From positions 53,897,501-53,961,500 of the forward strand of contig NC_073645.1 in the NCBI RefSeq assembly GCF_029407905.1: a stretch of DNA of 64,000 nucleotides. The letters are read 5' to 3'. This document shows positions 12,309-23,699 of the stretch, piece after piece. Origin of the DNA: Bubalus kerabau (Eukaryota; Chordata; Mammalia; Artiodactyla; Bovidae). Made by a program: the position numbers and the translations under genes. The notes beneath the pieces are model-generated. The model was not told where the DNA came from, ran no database searches, and worked only from the letters and a program-made list of their open reading frames with translations. Each line of letters opens with the position of its first letter. Within the stretch, counting starts at the first letter, position 1.

Positions 12309-15300
12309 ATGCAGTTGCCGCCCGCGCTGCACGCCCGCCTGGCGGGGGCCCCTGGGGCGGCCGCGCCGCTGCCCGTGCAGCGCGACTCCCTGGCCGGGAA
12401 CGCGCCCTTCCGCTTCGCGGCGCGCCAGGTGCGCTTCCCGCGGGAACACGAGTTCTTCGAGGTGCGTGAGCAGAGGAAAGAGAAGGCAGTTGCGGGTGGG
12501 GGCGGAGCGGATCCCAGGTGGGCGGGGCCAAGGCTCGGGGCGGGGCCCGGGTCCTAGGGGCGGGGCCGGGACCCGGCGGGGAGGGGCCCGGGCCTAGGGG
12601 CGGGGCAGGGACCCGGCGGGGAGGGGCCCGGGCCTAGGGGCGGGGGCAGGGCCCGTGTGGGCAGGGGCCCGGGCGGGCCGGGGTGTGAGCACGCAGAGCT
12701 GTCTTCTGCAGGACGGAGACGTGCAGAGGCACCTTTACCTCCAGGATGTGATTACGCAGGTGGCTGCGGAGCCGGAGAGGCCCAGGTGAGCGCTGTGGTC
12801 CAGCTCAGGGCCCTTCTTGCCCTCTCCTCACCCCTCCCTCTGCTCGCCCCACCCTGGTGTCTGCCCTGGACCACCGACGAAGCCAGCATGGCTGGCCTCT
12901 CCACCAGCTTGCTTGTCCGTGAAGATGTATTTGTAATGAAGGCAGGGCTTGGGATTGCAAGAGAAAATCCGAAGCTTTATCAGCTCTATCCGAAGCCACT
13001 TGAGGGGAGTGGTGACAGGGAGCTTGACGTCCTGCCCTCAGAGGAATTGCATCCCCACCAGGCATTTTTCTGCCAGGGTGCCTGAGTTCACCTGTCAGGT
13101 GGCCGGCTGCTGCCAGGCATTTGATACTCTGGAGGACTATGAGCATCACTACCACACTCTGCACGGAAACGTCTGCTCCTCCTGCAAGCGGGCCTTCCCC
13201 TCCAGTCACCTGCTGGACACCCACATCCAGGAGTGGCACGACTCGCTGTTCCAGATCCTGGCCGAACGGCAGGACATGGTGAGGGATGCTCGCCCACTGA
13301 GGCCAAGGGCAGTCATCACAGGGCTTGTCCCCGAGCCGTGTGCCTCATGGTGCTGGAGCCTGGGGTCCAGACTGGGCGAGGCAGTGGTCCCGGGCTCAGG
13401 GCGGTGACACTCTTTCTGCTGTAGTACCAGTGCCTGGTGGAGGGCTGCGCGGAGAAGTTCAGGACCAGCAGAGACCGGAAGGAGCACCTGGTAACTCATC
13501 ACCTCTACCCTGCAGATTTCCGCTTTGATAAACCGAGGAAGGGCAGATGGTACGTGGGTGCTCGAGGAAGCCGCCTTCTGAGCCCAGCAGGCCTGAGAGT
13601 GTGTGGACTCAGAGGGTGTGGGCGCCCTCGTGCAGCACCCCTGTCACCTAACGTCACATTTAGTTGTGGGTTAACCCTGTGAGTCAGGAGTTACTAACCG
13701 AGAGGGGTTGAGCAGGTGGAGGTGGTTTGTACGTGGCCACTCTGTCTGTAAGGAGGACAAGAAGGGGGAAGCTGCTTTCCTGGGTCTGTGTAGGCGGTGA
13801 CCGTGGTGCCATCATGGGGTCTGCTGGGTATCCCTCTGAGCTCACGCTTCGCCTTTGCCCCCTCCCCCCCATCACCTCTCCTCCATCCTCACATGGGCCT
13901 TGGGGGATTTGTCCTAGGCCATGAGCCATTTCCCGCACATGGAGCCCATTGGCTTTTCATTTGTGCCATCCATTTACAAGCTTGACGACAGAGCTGTATA
14001 ATATTGTTCAGCATGCGCTGTGGGAAGTGCCCCTGGGAACTGCCCTAAAGTTCGTGTTTTCTATGCCTTTTCATTAACTTATTTTCTCAGGGGAAGCTTT
14101 GTAACCATCCAAAGATTGCATTGATTGAAATCATTTTAGACTAAATTGTTGTCCCTAGATAGAACTTTGTTGTTCAAAGTAGAATAATCAGGAGAACCCA
14201 CTTCAATATGGGAGATTTTTCTAAGACTTTGAGTATAACATAACTCCTTCCTTTCCAAGGAATCGTTTTAAGGAGAAAAAATCATGCAGTGCTGGATTGA
14301 GACAGTGGTGTTAAGGAGGAGAAGCTCAGTATTGTATGACTGGCTTTAGTGAATTTCTCACTTAATTGTTGTGGAAAGACACTTAGTACCATTGATAGCC
14401 ATTGACCACATGACACCATGAAGGTAGTAGCTTAAAAGACGAAGTGTGACTGTCACACCTGAATTCATAAAAGGTGGTGTGTGTCATATGAACAGTCGCC
14501 TGTCTTTGTCCTGGAATTCTAGTAGCCTGGAATTACTCTGACAAAACAGCCATAAACAGACAAAACAGCTTTGCAAGTTCACTCCTGGGGGAAGGTGGGG
14601 CTGCAGGAGCTGACCCCGGGAGAGCGCTCAGCCTCTGTCTTCCCCAGCCCAGCCTCGCAGGTGTCGACAGAAGCCATGGGGGAGGACCGGGCACCCTCTG
14701 AAGGAGACGCCATGGAAGTCTGCTCTGAACAGGCAGAGGCCCACCCAGAACCTCCAAGAGAGAGGCGGGTCTACAGCCACAGGTCAGTACCTGGCCCCTT
14801 TCTGAACCAGGTTCTGAACTTGTGCTTCTGGAGAATTCTGGGTTTGATGCTTAGCGTCCCCACTGAGAGAAGCCGTACTGGGTTGGAGAGTTGGCTTCAG
14901 GGGGAGATGAAAAGCCTGACCCCCCCCCCCCCGCTGCCCTCGGGTGACCTGGAGCCCTGAGAGCACAGCCTCCCCTGACCGCCCCCTAGGCGGGGATGGA
15001 AAGACGCAGGATGCAACTGCCCAGGTTACAACTACCGCCTGTCTTTCTAGTGCTAATGGTGTTTTTGTTGGATTAATTTGATTTCAAGTCTAATTTGGGG
15101 GTCAGTGTTGGAGAAATGGAAAAAACGACCAACAAGCCCACCCCGTCTGAGGGAGGACCTGGAGGCCCTCTGCGGCCTGCTCGCGGGTGTGGTCACTCTG
15201 GCCTGACAGTGAGCCGGGCCAGTGGGAGAGCAGGGCGGCAGGCTCAGGCCCCACGGGGGGCGGGGACAGGGGGCGGAGCGCAGCCGCGGTGGCCTCGCTG

Positions 15301-15539
15301 GACGCAGGAAGCGCCCACCTGAAGAGCCCATGGCCGTCCTGCGGTCTGCTGGGGAGGAGGGAGCATCAGAGCGCAAGTCAGGCCCCAGGAGACTGCCGCT
15401 GCATTGAGCCGTCTGTGGGCAAAACCGCAGCGGTCTCGTGCGGACGTTTTTCCGTTTCAGGATACCGTCGACCATCTGTTTCGGGCAGGGTGCCTCTCGA
15501 GGATTTAAAAGCACCAAGAAGAGAAGCAAGCGCCCGTGA
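12309..15539 (+). CDS. ZNF511: Zinc finger protein 511, complete, six coding exons, 255 aa
   Basis: A small C2H2 zinc-finger protein, presumed nuclear. Coding exons: 12309-12461, 12712-12785, 13077-13278, 13425-13549, 14648-14782 and 15461-15539 (TGA 15537-15539). They total 768 nt, or 255 aa plus stop, close to the human length of about 252. All junctions are GT/AG and in phase. Three C2H2 fingers can be read: FTCQVAGCCQAF...HYHTLH (start of exon 3), VCSSCKRAFPSSHLLDTH (exon 3) and YQCLVEGCAEKF...HLVTHH (exon 4). The tail carries STICFGQGASRGFKS and a basic C-terminus (TKKRSKRP), likely a nuclear localisation signal. The ATG has G at -3 and is the first in frame downstream of the CpG island. 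The exon 4 / exon 5 junction makes a Cys codon (TG|C). It is divergent from TUBGCP2 with a shared promoter. Confidence 0.96.
12541..12656. repeat. 40-bp GC-rich tandem repeat in ZNF511 intron 1
   Basis: Two nearly identical 40-bp units (12561-12600 and 12601-12640) containing ACCCGGCGGGGAGGGGCCCG, with partial units on both sides. The repeat is part of the promoter CpG island and ends about 55 bp before the exon 2 acceptor. Confidence 0.85.
14921..14935. repeat. Poly-C tract in ZNF511 intron 5
   Basis: An uninterrupted run of about 14 C on the plus strand, 140 bp after the exon 5 donor. Confidence 0.8.
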
Positions 15540-15746
15540 TGGTGGAGCCCGGCCCGCGCGGCCCTGCTCCTCCCGGGCCGTGAATAGCCAGCTGACCGAG
15601 GCCGTGGGGGATGCGCGGGTTCTGGGAAGGGACCCCTTGTGGGTGACCGGGGTGCGGAGAGCAGCCGCCACCCCGCACAACGCCCTTTGGAGACACGTGG
15701 GGTAAACGGTTTTCCTTGAGTGCTGTAAATAGTTTGAGACGCGTGG

Positions 15747-15776
15747 AGTAAAGGGCCTTCATTTACATTGAGTAAA
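15747..15776 (+). terminator. Candidate poly(A) signals of ZNF511
   Basis: Two AGTAAA hexamers (15747-15752 and 15771-15776) lie about 210-235 bp after the ZNF511 stop. A U/GU-rich stretch (CTTTCTGTGCTGGGTG) follows the second. AGTAAA is a known weaker variant of AATAAA; no AATAAA is nearby. Confidence 0.4.
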
Positions 15777-15799
15777 TGGTCATCTTTCTGTGCTGGGTG

Positions 15800-18300
15800 A
15801 CAGGATTTCGTCCTCCGGTGGCCACTTCTCAGAGGGGGCGACGGGGTGACAGGTCCATGGGGGCTCTTCCTAGTTTTGGGGAGATGCCCACGGCCCTGGT
15901 GTCTGCGCTCGGGGGAGACTCCGCCTCGGGCGGGGCTGCGAGGCCTGCGGAGCCAGAGTGGCGTGGCCAGGAGGGCGGCTCGGCCCGGCCCGCCACACTG
16001 GGCTTGGGAGTGGGGACCCACCGGCTGGCTGTCCTCCGGGGCCCGTCCCCCTGAGGGGCCCTCTGGGCGCTCGGGTCTGGGGTCTGGCCAGGTCAACGGG
16101 CACTGATCTCTGGCCCCTCTGAGCCCCACGCAGAGCCCTGCTGCCCTGGCTGTGCTTCGATTGTCAGCCCGAAGGTTCCTCGTCTCCTCCGTGCTGTTTC
16201 CACCAGTGCTTCCAGTGAAGTTGCTCGTCACCCTGCCTGCCCCACGGGGGGTGTTCTGAACCTGGGCTTTTCTCGCTTCAGATGGCACCTCTACCCCATT
16301 CTCGGTTCCTGCTCCTTCTAAAATCACAGAAGCAGTCAGATGCCCTCCCTCTGCCCTCCGCAGCCCTTCCCTGCTTCCTGTCCCTCATTTGTCTCTGCTG
16401 CATTCTGGGTGATTGCTCAAGACCCATTTTTCAGTTCACTAATCATCTTATCAGCTGTGTCAGATGTGCTGTTGAACTCATTCACAGGGTTTAATTTCCA
16501 CAGTTATGATTTTCAGTTCTTTTAAGTCCTATGTTGTTTTTCTGATTTGCTGGACTTTTATAGCTTTTGTTAATCTTATCTTCAACTCATTCTTTTTTAA
16601 CAAATTAAACTTACTGTACACTCTCTGACTGATAACACCAATATCAGAAGTCTGTGGGTCTGATCCCTCTATCCTTTTTTCTGTTGCCTCACTCATGCTG
16701 CCTTGTTTCCTGGTGAATTTTATGACTTTTGGCTGTGAGTTTGTATTGCTTGGAATTGACCACTGGAGTTTCTCTGACATGTCTAGGTTCTAGCTGAAAA
16801 AATGAATATTTGTTTCTGCCATATGACTGCAGATCTATGATCTAGGGCCACTTTAAAATAAATTATTAGAAAAATAGATTGTTAAAAATTATTAGTTATG
16901 AATTTTCACCCCAATTCTCTTTTCCACCCATGCCCTTTCTGTGTTGCCTTTACACAACCCTAGCCAAAGCAGAACATCTGAGGGATAGAAACTGACCCCT
17001 CATTTCACCCATAGAAAGAGAAATAGAAATAAAAATACACAGAGACCCATTCTTCTGCATCCAGTTGACAAAACCCAAAGGTTAGATGGCACACCCTTTT
17101 ATGTGTGAAGTGGGGGCACAGGCATCTCACATGTGGTCAGTGGGGGTGCTGCATGCTGCAAACCCCTAGGAAGGGGAATTTACCAATACCTAACAAAGTC
17201 ACTTCTGCACATATCTTGACCTAGCAACCCCACTTTTAGGACTACATTCTGAACCCACATTGCAGTACTTCAAAAGATTTACACAAAAGGCAGTTTATTC
17301 AGTGAAATTTTTAATAACTACTGAGAACAACTCAAATGTCCCAATTACCAAATGACCTGAGTAGTTTCAAGAACTGAAATTTTTTGGCTTGAGAAAAAGT
17401 AGATTTAGAAGCATTGAAGTTAAAAACCCATAGTCCTGAATTTGAATTAGAAGTATTGTTGTAAGCTATAATGTATATACCATATTTACTAAACCTACAA
17501 TTTATTGAAAGCCCAGATTAGTCTTTTGAGATCAAGGAAGCTATTGAGGAATACCAAACTTGGGCTCAGGAGGCACCCCAGAAACGTGCTGCTGGTCGAG
17601 GGCAAGACAGCTGGTGTGGACTGAGAACAAGAACTACAACCGGAAGAAACACATCAAATACACTTACATCCGTGAGTTCTTAATGTTTAAAGACAAAACA
17701 CACGTCCACTGCAGAGACCCTGCTCCAGGGGCTGCAGCTGAGGACTCAAGGCTTCCTCCCCCGGCTCCTTCCCCGAGGAGCAGGCCCAGTGCCTGCCTAA
17801 GTGGGGGTGAGGCCGCCTGAGTGCAGGGCACCCTCCTGCCCAGCCCCCTCTTGGCGGGCACGCTCCACCTTGGCACCACTGAGGGTGCTGGGCCGCTGAT
17901 CACTTCCTCAGCTGTGGGGCAGTGGTTCTCGCCAGGAGAGATGGCGGAGAGGACCCCAGGCCGGCGCCCCGCCACCAAGCTCCTGGAGCAGGGGTGTCAC
18001 GGAAACATCTGCCGTTGTCCTCCCCGCCGGCTCCAGAGTCACAGCTCGGACTGTGGGGAGTGAGCAAGTTAGTGCAACAGATTGCTCCTAATCTCTTCCC
18101 AGAGGACTGACTCTGTTTGCAACAGACTGTGGAGAAGTTCAAGCCCAAGTTCTCAAGTTTCATGAGGCAGTGGTGGACACTCAGGAGGAAAGTCAAGATA
18201 AGGCTAAGCTGGAGGCTGGTTCACAGGAGGGAACCAGGGAATAAGAAAGCCAGGGGAGCCCTCATGGGGTGGGAACATGAAACAGCAACGCAGAAAAGTT
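15800..18300. other. Intergenic DNA, old LINE-like fragments, no gene seen
   Basis: 15.8-16.3 kb is GC-rich without recognisable genes. About 16.43-16.79 kb is an AT-rich fragment that reads like an antisense L1 body. About 17.1-17.4 kb resembles the 3' part of an old LINE. 17.5-18.3 kb shows nothing I can name. Family assignments are by eye and weak. Confidence 0.4.
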
Positions 18301-18690
18301 TGTGTCAGATGTCACATATTAATGCATATATATGGAATCCAGAAAAACGGCACAGATGAACCTATTTCCAGAGCTGAAATAGACACAGACATAGGGAACA
18401 GGCTTATGGGAATGGGGGAAGGAAAGGGCAAGATGACTTGAGAAAGTAGCATTGACTTATATGCACTGTGACGTGTAAAAGCTAGCGGGAAGCTGCTGTA
18501 TAGCACAGAGAGCTCAGTCTGCTCTGCGATGACCGAGAGGGGTGGGATGGGGTTGGGGTAGGGAGGCTCAAGAGGGAGAGGGTATGTGTGTACTTACAGC
18601 TGATCCACTGTTGTTGTACAGCAGAAACTAACAGCATTACAAAGCAATTATACTCCAGTTTAAAAACAAAGATCGTGTCAGACAGGCTGG
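18300..18690 (+). mobile_element. Ruminant L1 3' end
   Basis: Contains the L1 3' landmarks CTGTATAGCACAGAGAGCTC, then TGTTGTACAGCAGAAACTAA and CAATTATACTCCAGTTTAAA, in plus orientation. The same 3' UTR type recurs at 58.73-58.9 kb. Confidence 0.7.
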
Positions 18691-18762
18691 AACGGGATTG
18701 GATAAGTTGTAGAGGAATTTATGCCCAGGGGGTTGTTGAAATCAGTAGAGCAATCAGCTGGC

Positions 18763-20481
18763 AATTCAGTTCAGTTCAGTCGCTCAGTCGTGTCCAACTC
18801 TTTGCGATCCCATGGGCTGCCGCACGCCAGACTTCCCTGTTCATCACCAACTCCCGGAGCTTGCTCAAACTCAAGTCCATAGTGTTGGTGATACAATCCG
18901 ACAACCTCATGCTCTGTTGTCCCCTTTCATCCTGCCTTCTATCTTTCCTAGCATCAGGGTCTTTTTCTATGACTTAGTTCTTCACATTAGGTGGCCAAAG
19001 AATTGGAGTTTCAGCTTCAGCATCAGTCCTTCCAATGAATATTCAGGACTGATTTTGTTTACCATTGACTGGTTTGATCTCCTTGCAGTCCAATGGACTC
19101 AAGTCTTCTCCAACACCACAGTTCAAAACCATCAGTTCCTCGGCGTTCAGCCTTCTTTATGGTCCGACTCTCACATCCATATGTAACGACTGGAAAAACC
19201 ATAGCTTTGACTAGACGGACCTTTGTCGGCAAAGTGATGTCTGTGCTTTTTAACATGCTGTCTAGGTTTTCATAGCTTTTCTTCCAAGGAGCAAGTATCT
19301 TTTAATTTCATGGCTGCAGTCACCATCTGCAGTGATTTTGGAGCCCAAGAAAATAAAGTCTGACACTGTTTGCATTGTTTACCCATCTATTTGCCATGAA
19401 GTGATGGGACCAGATGCCATGATCTTCGTTTTTTGAATGTTGAGTGTTAAGCCAGCTTTTTCACTCTACTCTTTCACATTCATCAAGACATTCTTTAGTT
19501 CCTCTTTGCTTTCTGCCATAAGGGTGATGTCATCTGCATATCTGAGGTTATTGATATTTCTCCCGGTGATCTTGATTCCAGCGTGTGCTTCATCCAGCCC
19601 GGCATTTCGCATAATGTACTCTGCATATAAGTTAAATAAGCAAGGTGACAATATACATCCTTGATGTACTCTTCTCCCAGTTTGGAACCAGTCTGTTGTT
19701 TCATGTCTGGTTCTAACTGTTGCTTCTTGACCTGCATACAGATTTCTCAGGAGGCAGGTCAGGTGGTCTGGTATTCCCATCTCTTGAAGAATTTTCCACA
19801 GTTTGTTGTGATCTGCACAGTCAAAAGCTTTGGCATAGTCAATAAAGCGAAGTAGATGTTTTCCCAACAAAGAATGGGAAAGACTAGAGATCTCTTCAAG
19901 AAAATTAGAGATACCAAGGGAACATTTCATGCAAAGATGGGCACAATAAAGGACAGAAATGGTATGGACCTAACAGAAGCAGAAGATATTAAGAAAAGGT
20001 GGCAAGAATACACAGAACTATACAAAAAAGATCTTTATGACACAGATAATTACAATGGTGTGATCACTCACCTAGAGCCAGACATCCTGGAGTGTGAGGT
20101 CAAGTGAACCTTAGGAAGCCTCACTATGAACAAAGCTAGTGGCGGTGATGGAATTCCAGCTGAGCTATTTCAAACCCTAAAAGACAATGCTGTGAAAGTG
20201 CAGCACTCAATATGCCAACAAATTTGGAAAACTCAGCAGTGGCCACAGGACTGGAAAAAGTCAGTGTTCATTCCAATCCCAAAGAAAGGCAATGCCAAAG
20301 AATGCTCAAACTACCGCACAATTGCACTCATCTCACACACTAGCAAAGTAATGCTCAAAATTCTCCAAGCCAGGCTTCAGCAATACGTGAACCGTGAACT
20401 TCCAGATGTTGGTTTTAGAAAAGACAGAGGAACCAGAGATCAAATCGCCAACAACTAGAGTTCCAGAAAAGCATCTACTTC
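18763..20481 (-). mobile_element. BovB LINE insertion with inverted 5' part
   Basis: 18763-19862 is the 3' half of BovB on the minus strand, ending in the characteristic (CTGAA)n tail at 18763-18780. It includes reverse transcriptase sequence with a YADD motif in the open stretch 19930-19466 (RFIDYAKAFDCADHNK, then LRYADDITLMAESKEE). 19863-20481 is the upstream part of the same ORF on the plus strand (GKTRDLFKKIRDTKGTFHAK, KASGGDGIPAELFQTL). The plus part stops at GCATCTACTT and the minus part begins at the same BovB position. Frames are broken by stops and shifts, so it is not an active element. Confidence 0.85.
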
Positions 20482-20631
20482 AGCAATTAGTGGCGTTTGA
20501 CAGCGGGGTGTGGCCCAGGGCGGTGTTGCCCTCAGCACAGCGCGCACCACTGGCAGGGGTGGGGGCGGCACACAGTCTTCACTGAAATAATCCAACCAGT
20601 CACCAGAAAAACAAATAATGAGGCCCAGGTG

Positions 20632-21427
20632 ATTAACCTCAGATATGCAGATGACACCACCCTTATGGCAGAAAGTGAAGAGGAACTCAAAAGCCTCTTG
20701 ATGAAAGTGAAAGAGGAGAGTGAAAAAGTTGGCTTAAAGCTCAACATTCAGAAAACGAAGATCATGGCATCCGGTCCCATCACTTCATGGGAAATAGATG
20801 GGGAAACAGTGGAAACAGTGTCAGACTTTATTTGGGGGGCTCCAAAATCACTGCAGATGGTGATTGCAGCCATGAAATTAAAAGACGCTTACTCCTTGGA
20901 AGGAAAGTTATGACCAACCTAGATAGCATATTCAAAAGCAAAGATATTACAACAAAGGTCCGTCTAGTCAAGGCTATGGTTTTTCCTGTGGTCATGTATG
21001 GATGTGAGAGTTGGACTGTGAAGAAAGCTGAGTGCTGAAGAATTGATGCTTTTGAGCTGTGGTATTGGAGAAGACTCTTGCAAGTCCCTTGGACTGCGAG
21101 GAGATCCAACCAGTCCATCCTAAAGGAGACCAGTCCTGGGTGTTCATTGGAAGGACTGATGCTGAGGCTGAAACTCCAATACTTTGGCCACCTCGTGCTA
21201 AGAGTTGACTCATTGGAAAAGACCCTGATGTTGGGAGGGATTGGGGGCAGGAGGAGAAGGGGATGACAGAGGATGAGATGGCTGGATGGCATCACCGACT
21301 CGATGCACCTGAGTTTGGGTGAACTCTGGGAGTTGGTAATGGACAGAGAGGCCTGGCGTGCTGCAATTCATGGGGTCGCAAAGAGTCAGACACGACTGAG
21401 CAACTGAACTGAACTGAACTGAACTGA
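20632..21427 (+). mobile_element. 5'-truncated BovB LINE (3' about 800 bp)
   Basis: Starts in the RT palm (AACCTCAGATATGCAGATGA, encoding YADDTTLMAESEEELKSLL) and runs to the (TGAAC)n tail at 21405-21427. The frame breaks near 20840 and again near 21040. It is 5' truncated, as most BovB copies are. Confidence 0.9.
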
Positions 21428-22193
21428 TACCACTCTAATGACAGAAAGTGAAGAGGAGCTAAAGAGCATCTTGATGAGGGTGAAATAGGAGAGTGAAAAG
21501 GTTGGCTTAAAATTCAACATTCAAAAAACTAAGATCATGGCATCCGGTCCCATCACTTCATGGCAAATACAAGGGGAAACAGTGGAAACAGTGACAGATT
21601 TTATCCTCCTGGGCTCCAAAATCACTGTTGACAGGCACTGCAGCCGTGAAATTAAAAGATGCCTTATCTTTGGAGGAAAAGCTATGACAAACCTAACCAG
21701 CATATTAAAAAGCAGAGACATCACTTTACTGACAAAGATCTGTATAGTCAAAGCTATAGTTTTTCCAGGAGTCATGTATGCATGTGAGAGTTGGACCATA
21801 AATGAGGCTGAGTGCCAAAGAATTGATACACTGAAATTGTGGTGTTGGAGAAGACTCTTGAGAGTCCCTTGGACAGCAAGGAGTTCAAACTAGTCAATCC
21901 GAAAGGAAATCAACCCTGAATATTCATTGGAAGGACTGATACTGAAACTGAAACTCCAACACTTTGGCCACCTGATGCGAAGAGCCAACTGATTGGAAAA
22001 GACCCTGATGCTGGGAGGGATTGAGGGTAAGAGGAGAAGGAAACATGGAGGACGAGATGGTTGGACGGCATCGCTACCTCAGTGGACATGAGTCTGAGGA
22101 ACCTCCGAGAGTTGGTGATCAACAGGGAAGCCTGTGTGCTGAAGTTCATGGGGTCGCAAAGATTTGGGCACAACTTAGTGACTGAGGAACAAA
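21428..22193 (+). mobile_element. Second tandem 5'-truncated BovB LINE
   Basis: Begins in the tail of the preceding copy, at the same RT position plus about 20 bp, and repeats the whole 3' region with many differences. It ends near TTAGTGACTGAGGAACAAAC. It is more diverged than the copy on its left. Confidence 0.85.
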
Positions 22194-22254
22194 CACCATG
22201 AAAGCTATAGAACACTGTTCAGATAAAGAGTTAAATAATTAGAAAAACGTCTCA

Positions 22255-23690
22255 TGCATGATTAACTTAACATTATTAAAATGGCAATATTCCCTAAAAC
22301 AGTCCCTAATTTATAGATTCAAGGCACTATCAGAAACCTAGTGGACTTCTTTGTAGAAATTGACAATCCGATTCTACAATTCATATGGAATTGCAAGGAC
22401 CCCAGAATAGGTCATTCTTGTTCTTGAAAGGAGAGCAAAATAGGAAGGTTTCAAAACTTACTACCAAAAAAAAACCAACAAAACAACTTACTACAAAGCA
22501 ACAGTAATGCAGACTCTGGTACTGACAGAGGATAAATATACAGATCAATGGGACAGAACTAAAGGTCCAGAAATAAACCCACACACCTACGGTCAAGCGA
22601 TAGTTGAGGGCATCAAAGACAATGGGGACAGAGCAGTCTTTTCAACAAATGGTGCTGGGATAGTTGGATAACCACATGCAAAATCATCAAGTTGGATACT
22701 TACCTTACAGAATATTTAAAAATGGATCAAACGTCTAAATGTAAGAAATATAACTATAAAACACTTAGGTAAAAACCAGAGTGAATCTTCTTGATTGTGG
22801 ATTTGGCAAAAGATTCTTAAGTATGACATCACAAGCAGAAGCAAGGACTTCCCTGGCGATCCAGTGGTAAAGACTCCTTGCTCCCAGTACAGGGTGCCCC
22901 GGGCTGGTCCTGCAGCTCAGAGCTTGCATGCCACAACTAGAGATCCCACAGGCTGCAACCACAGACCCTGCAACTAAAACCCGGCCCAGCCAAATCAATT
23001 TTTTTTTAAGTGCAAGCAACAAAATTAAAAATAGCTACAATGGATTTAATCAAATTAAAATATTTTGTACTTCAAAGGACACTGTCAAGAAAGTGGAGAG
23101 ACAACCCACATAATGGAAAAAAATATTTGCAAATTCTGTGTCTGATGAGGATTTACTATCCTGAGCATATAAAGAATGCTTACAAACACTCAACACAAAA
23201 GAAAACCCAACTGAAAACTAGGCAAGGGACTTAAGCAGATGTTTTTCTAAAGAAAATATATAAATGGCAAATGAGCACATGAGAAGATGGTGTCACTAGT
23301 AAACACAGATTAAAGCCTGAGGCTTCACATTCACTCGGCTGGCTGCAATCGAAATGTCAGATAGAAACAAGTATTGGACATGATAGGGAGAAACTGGACT
23401 TTCCGCTGTAATTTACCATGTTAACAAATTCAAGGGGGAAGCAACTGATCACCCAAATATATGCCGAAAAAGCATTTAACAAAGTGCAACCTTCACTGAT
23501 ATTAAAACATCCTATCAACTAGCTGGAAACGTAGGGCACCTGAAAAACCCCTGCACACATCATGCTTACGGTGAAATGTTAAAAGTATTTGCTTTAAAAA
23601 GCAAGAGTAAGACAAAGATGCCCTTCTGGAAACTTCTGTCCACACTCACACTGCAGGCTCTAGCCAGCCCGTAAGGCAGGAGAAGAGTGA
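22255..23690 (+). mobile_element. L1 ORF2 remnant interrupted by a CHR SINE
   Basis: 22255-22847 and 23012-23406 are consecutive parts of an L1 ORF2 3' region on the plus strand; recognisable DNA includes CAACAAATGGTGCTGGGATA. 23420-23690 is a rearranged, more upstream L1 piece. Stops occur in all frames. Confidence 0.75.
22848..23011 (+). mobile_element. CHR-type tRNA-Glu SINE inside the L1
   Basis: Head ACTTCCCTGGCGATCCAGTG with TGGTAAAGACT, body ending in CCACAACTAGAGATCCC and an A/T-rich tail. Flanked by similar AGCAGAAGCAA / AGTGCAAGCAA sequence, which fits a target-site duplication in the L1. Confidence 0.8.
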
Positions 23691-23699
23691 GTGATGTAT

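Noticed and set aside
11818..12531. Long minus-strand open frames across the bidirectional promoter
   Set aside because: Antisense shadows of ZNF511 exon 1 and CpG-island composition. TUBGCP2 coding begins at 9511.
15053..16327. 424-codon minus-strand open frame
   Set aside because: It overlaps the last ZNF511 exon in antisense and is Pro/Arg/Ser-rich with no recognisable domain; GC-rich DNA has few stops.
19466..19930. Reverse transcriptase frame as a functional gene
   Set aside because: It is a 5'-truncated piece of BovB with broken frames and an inverted upstream part; described as a mobile element remnant.
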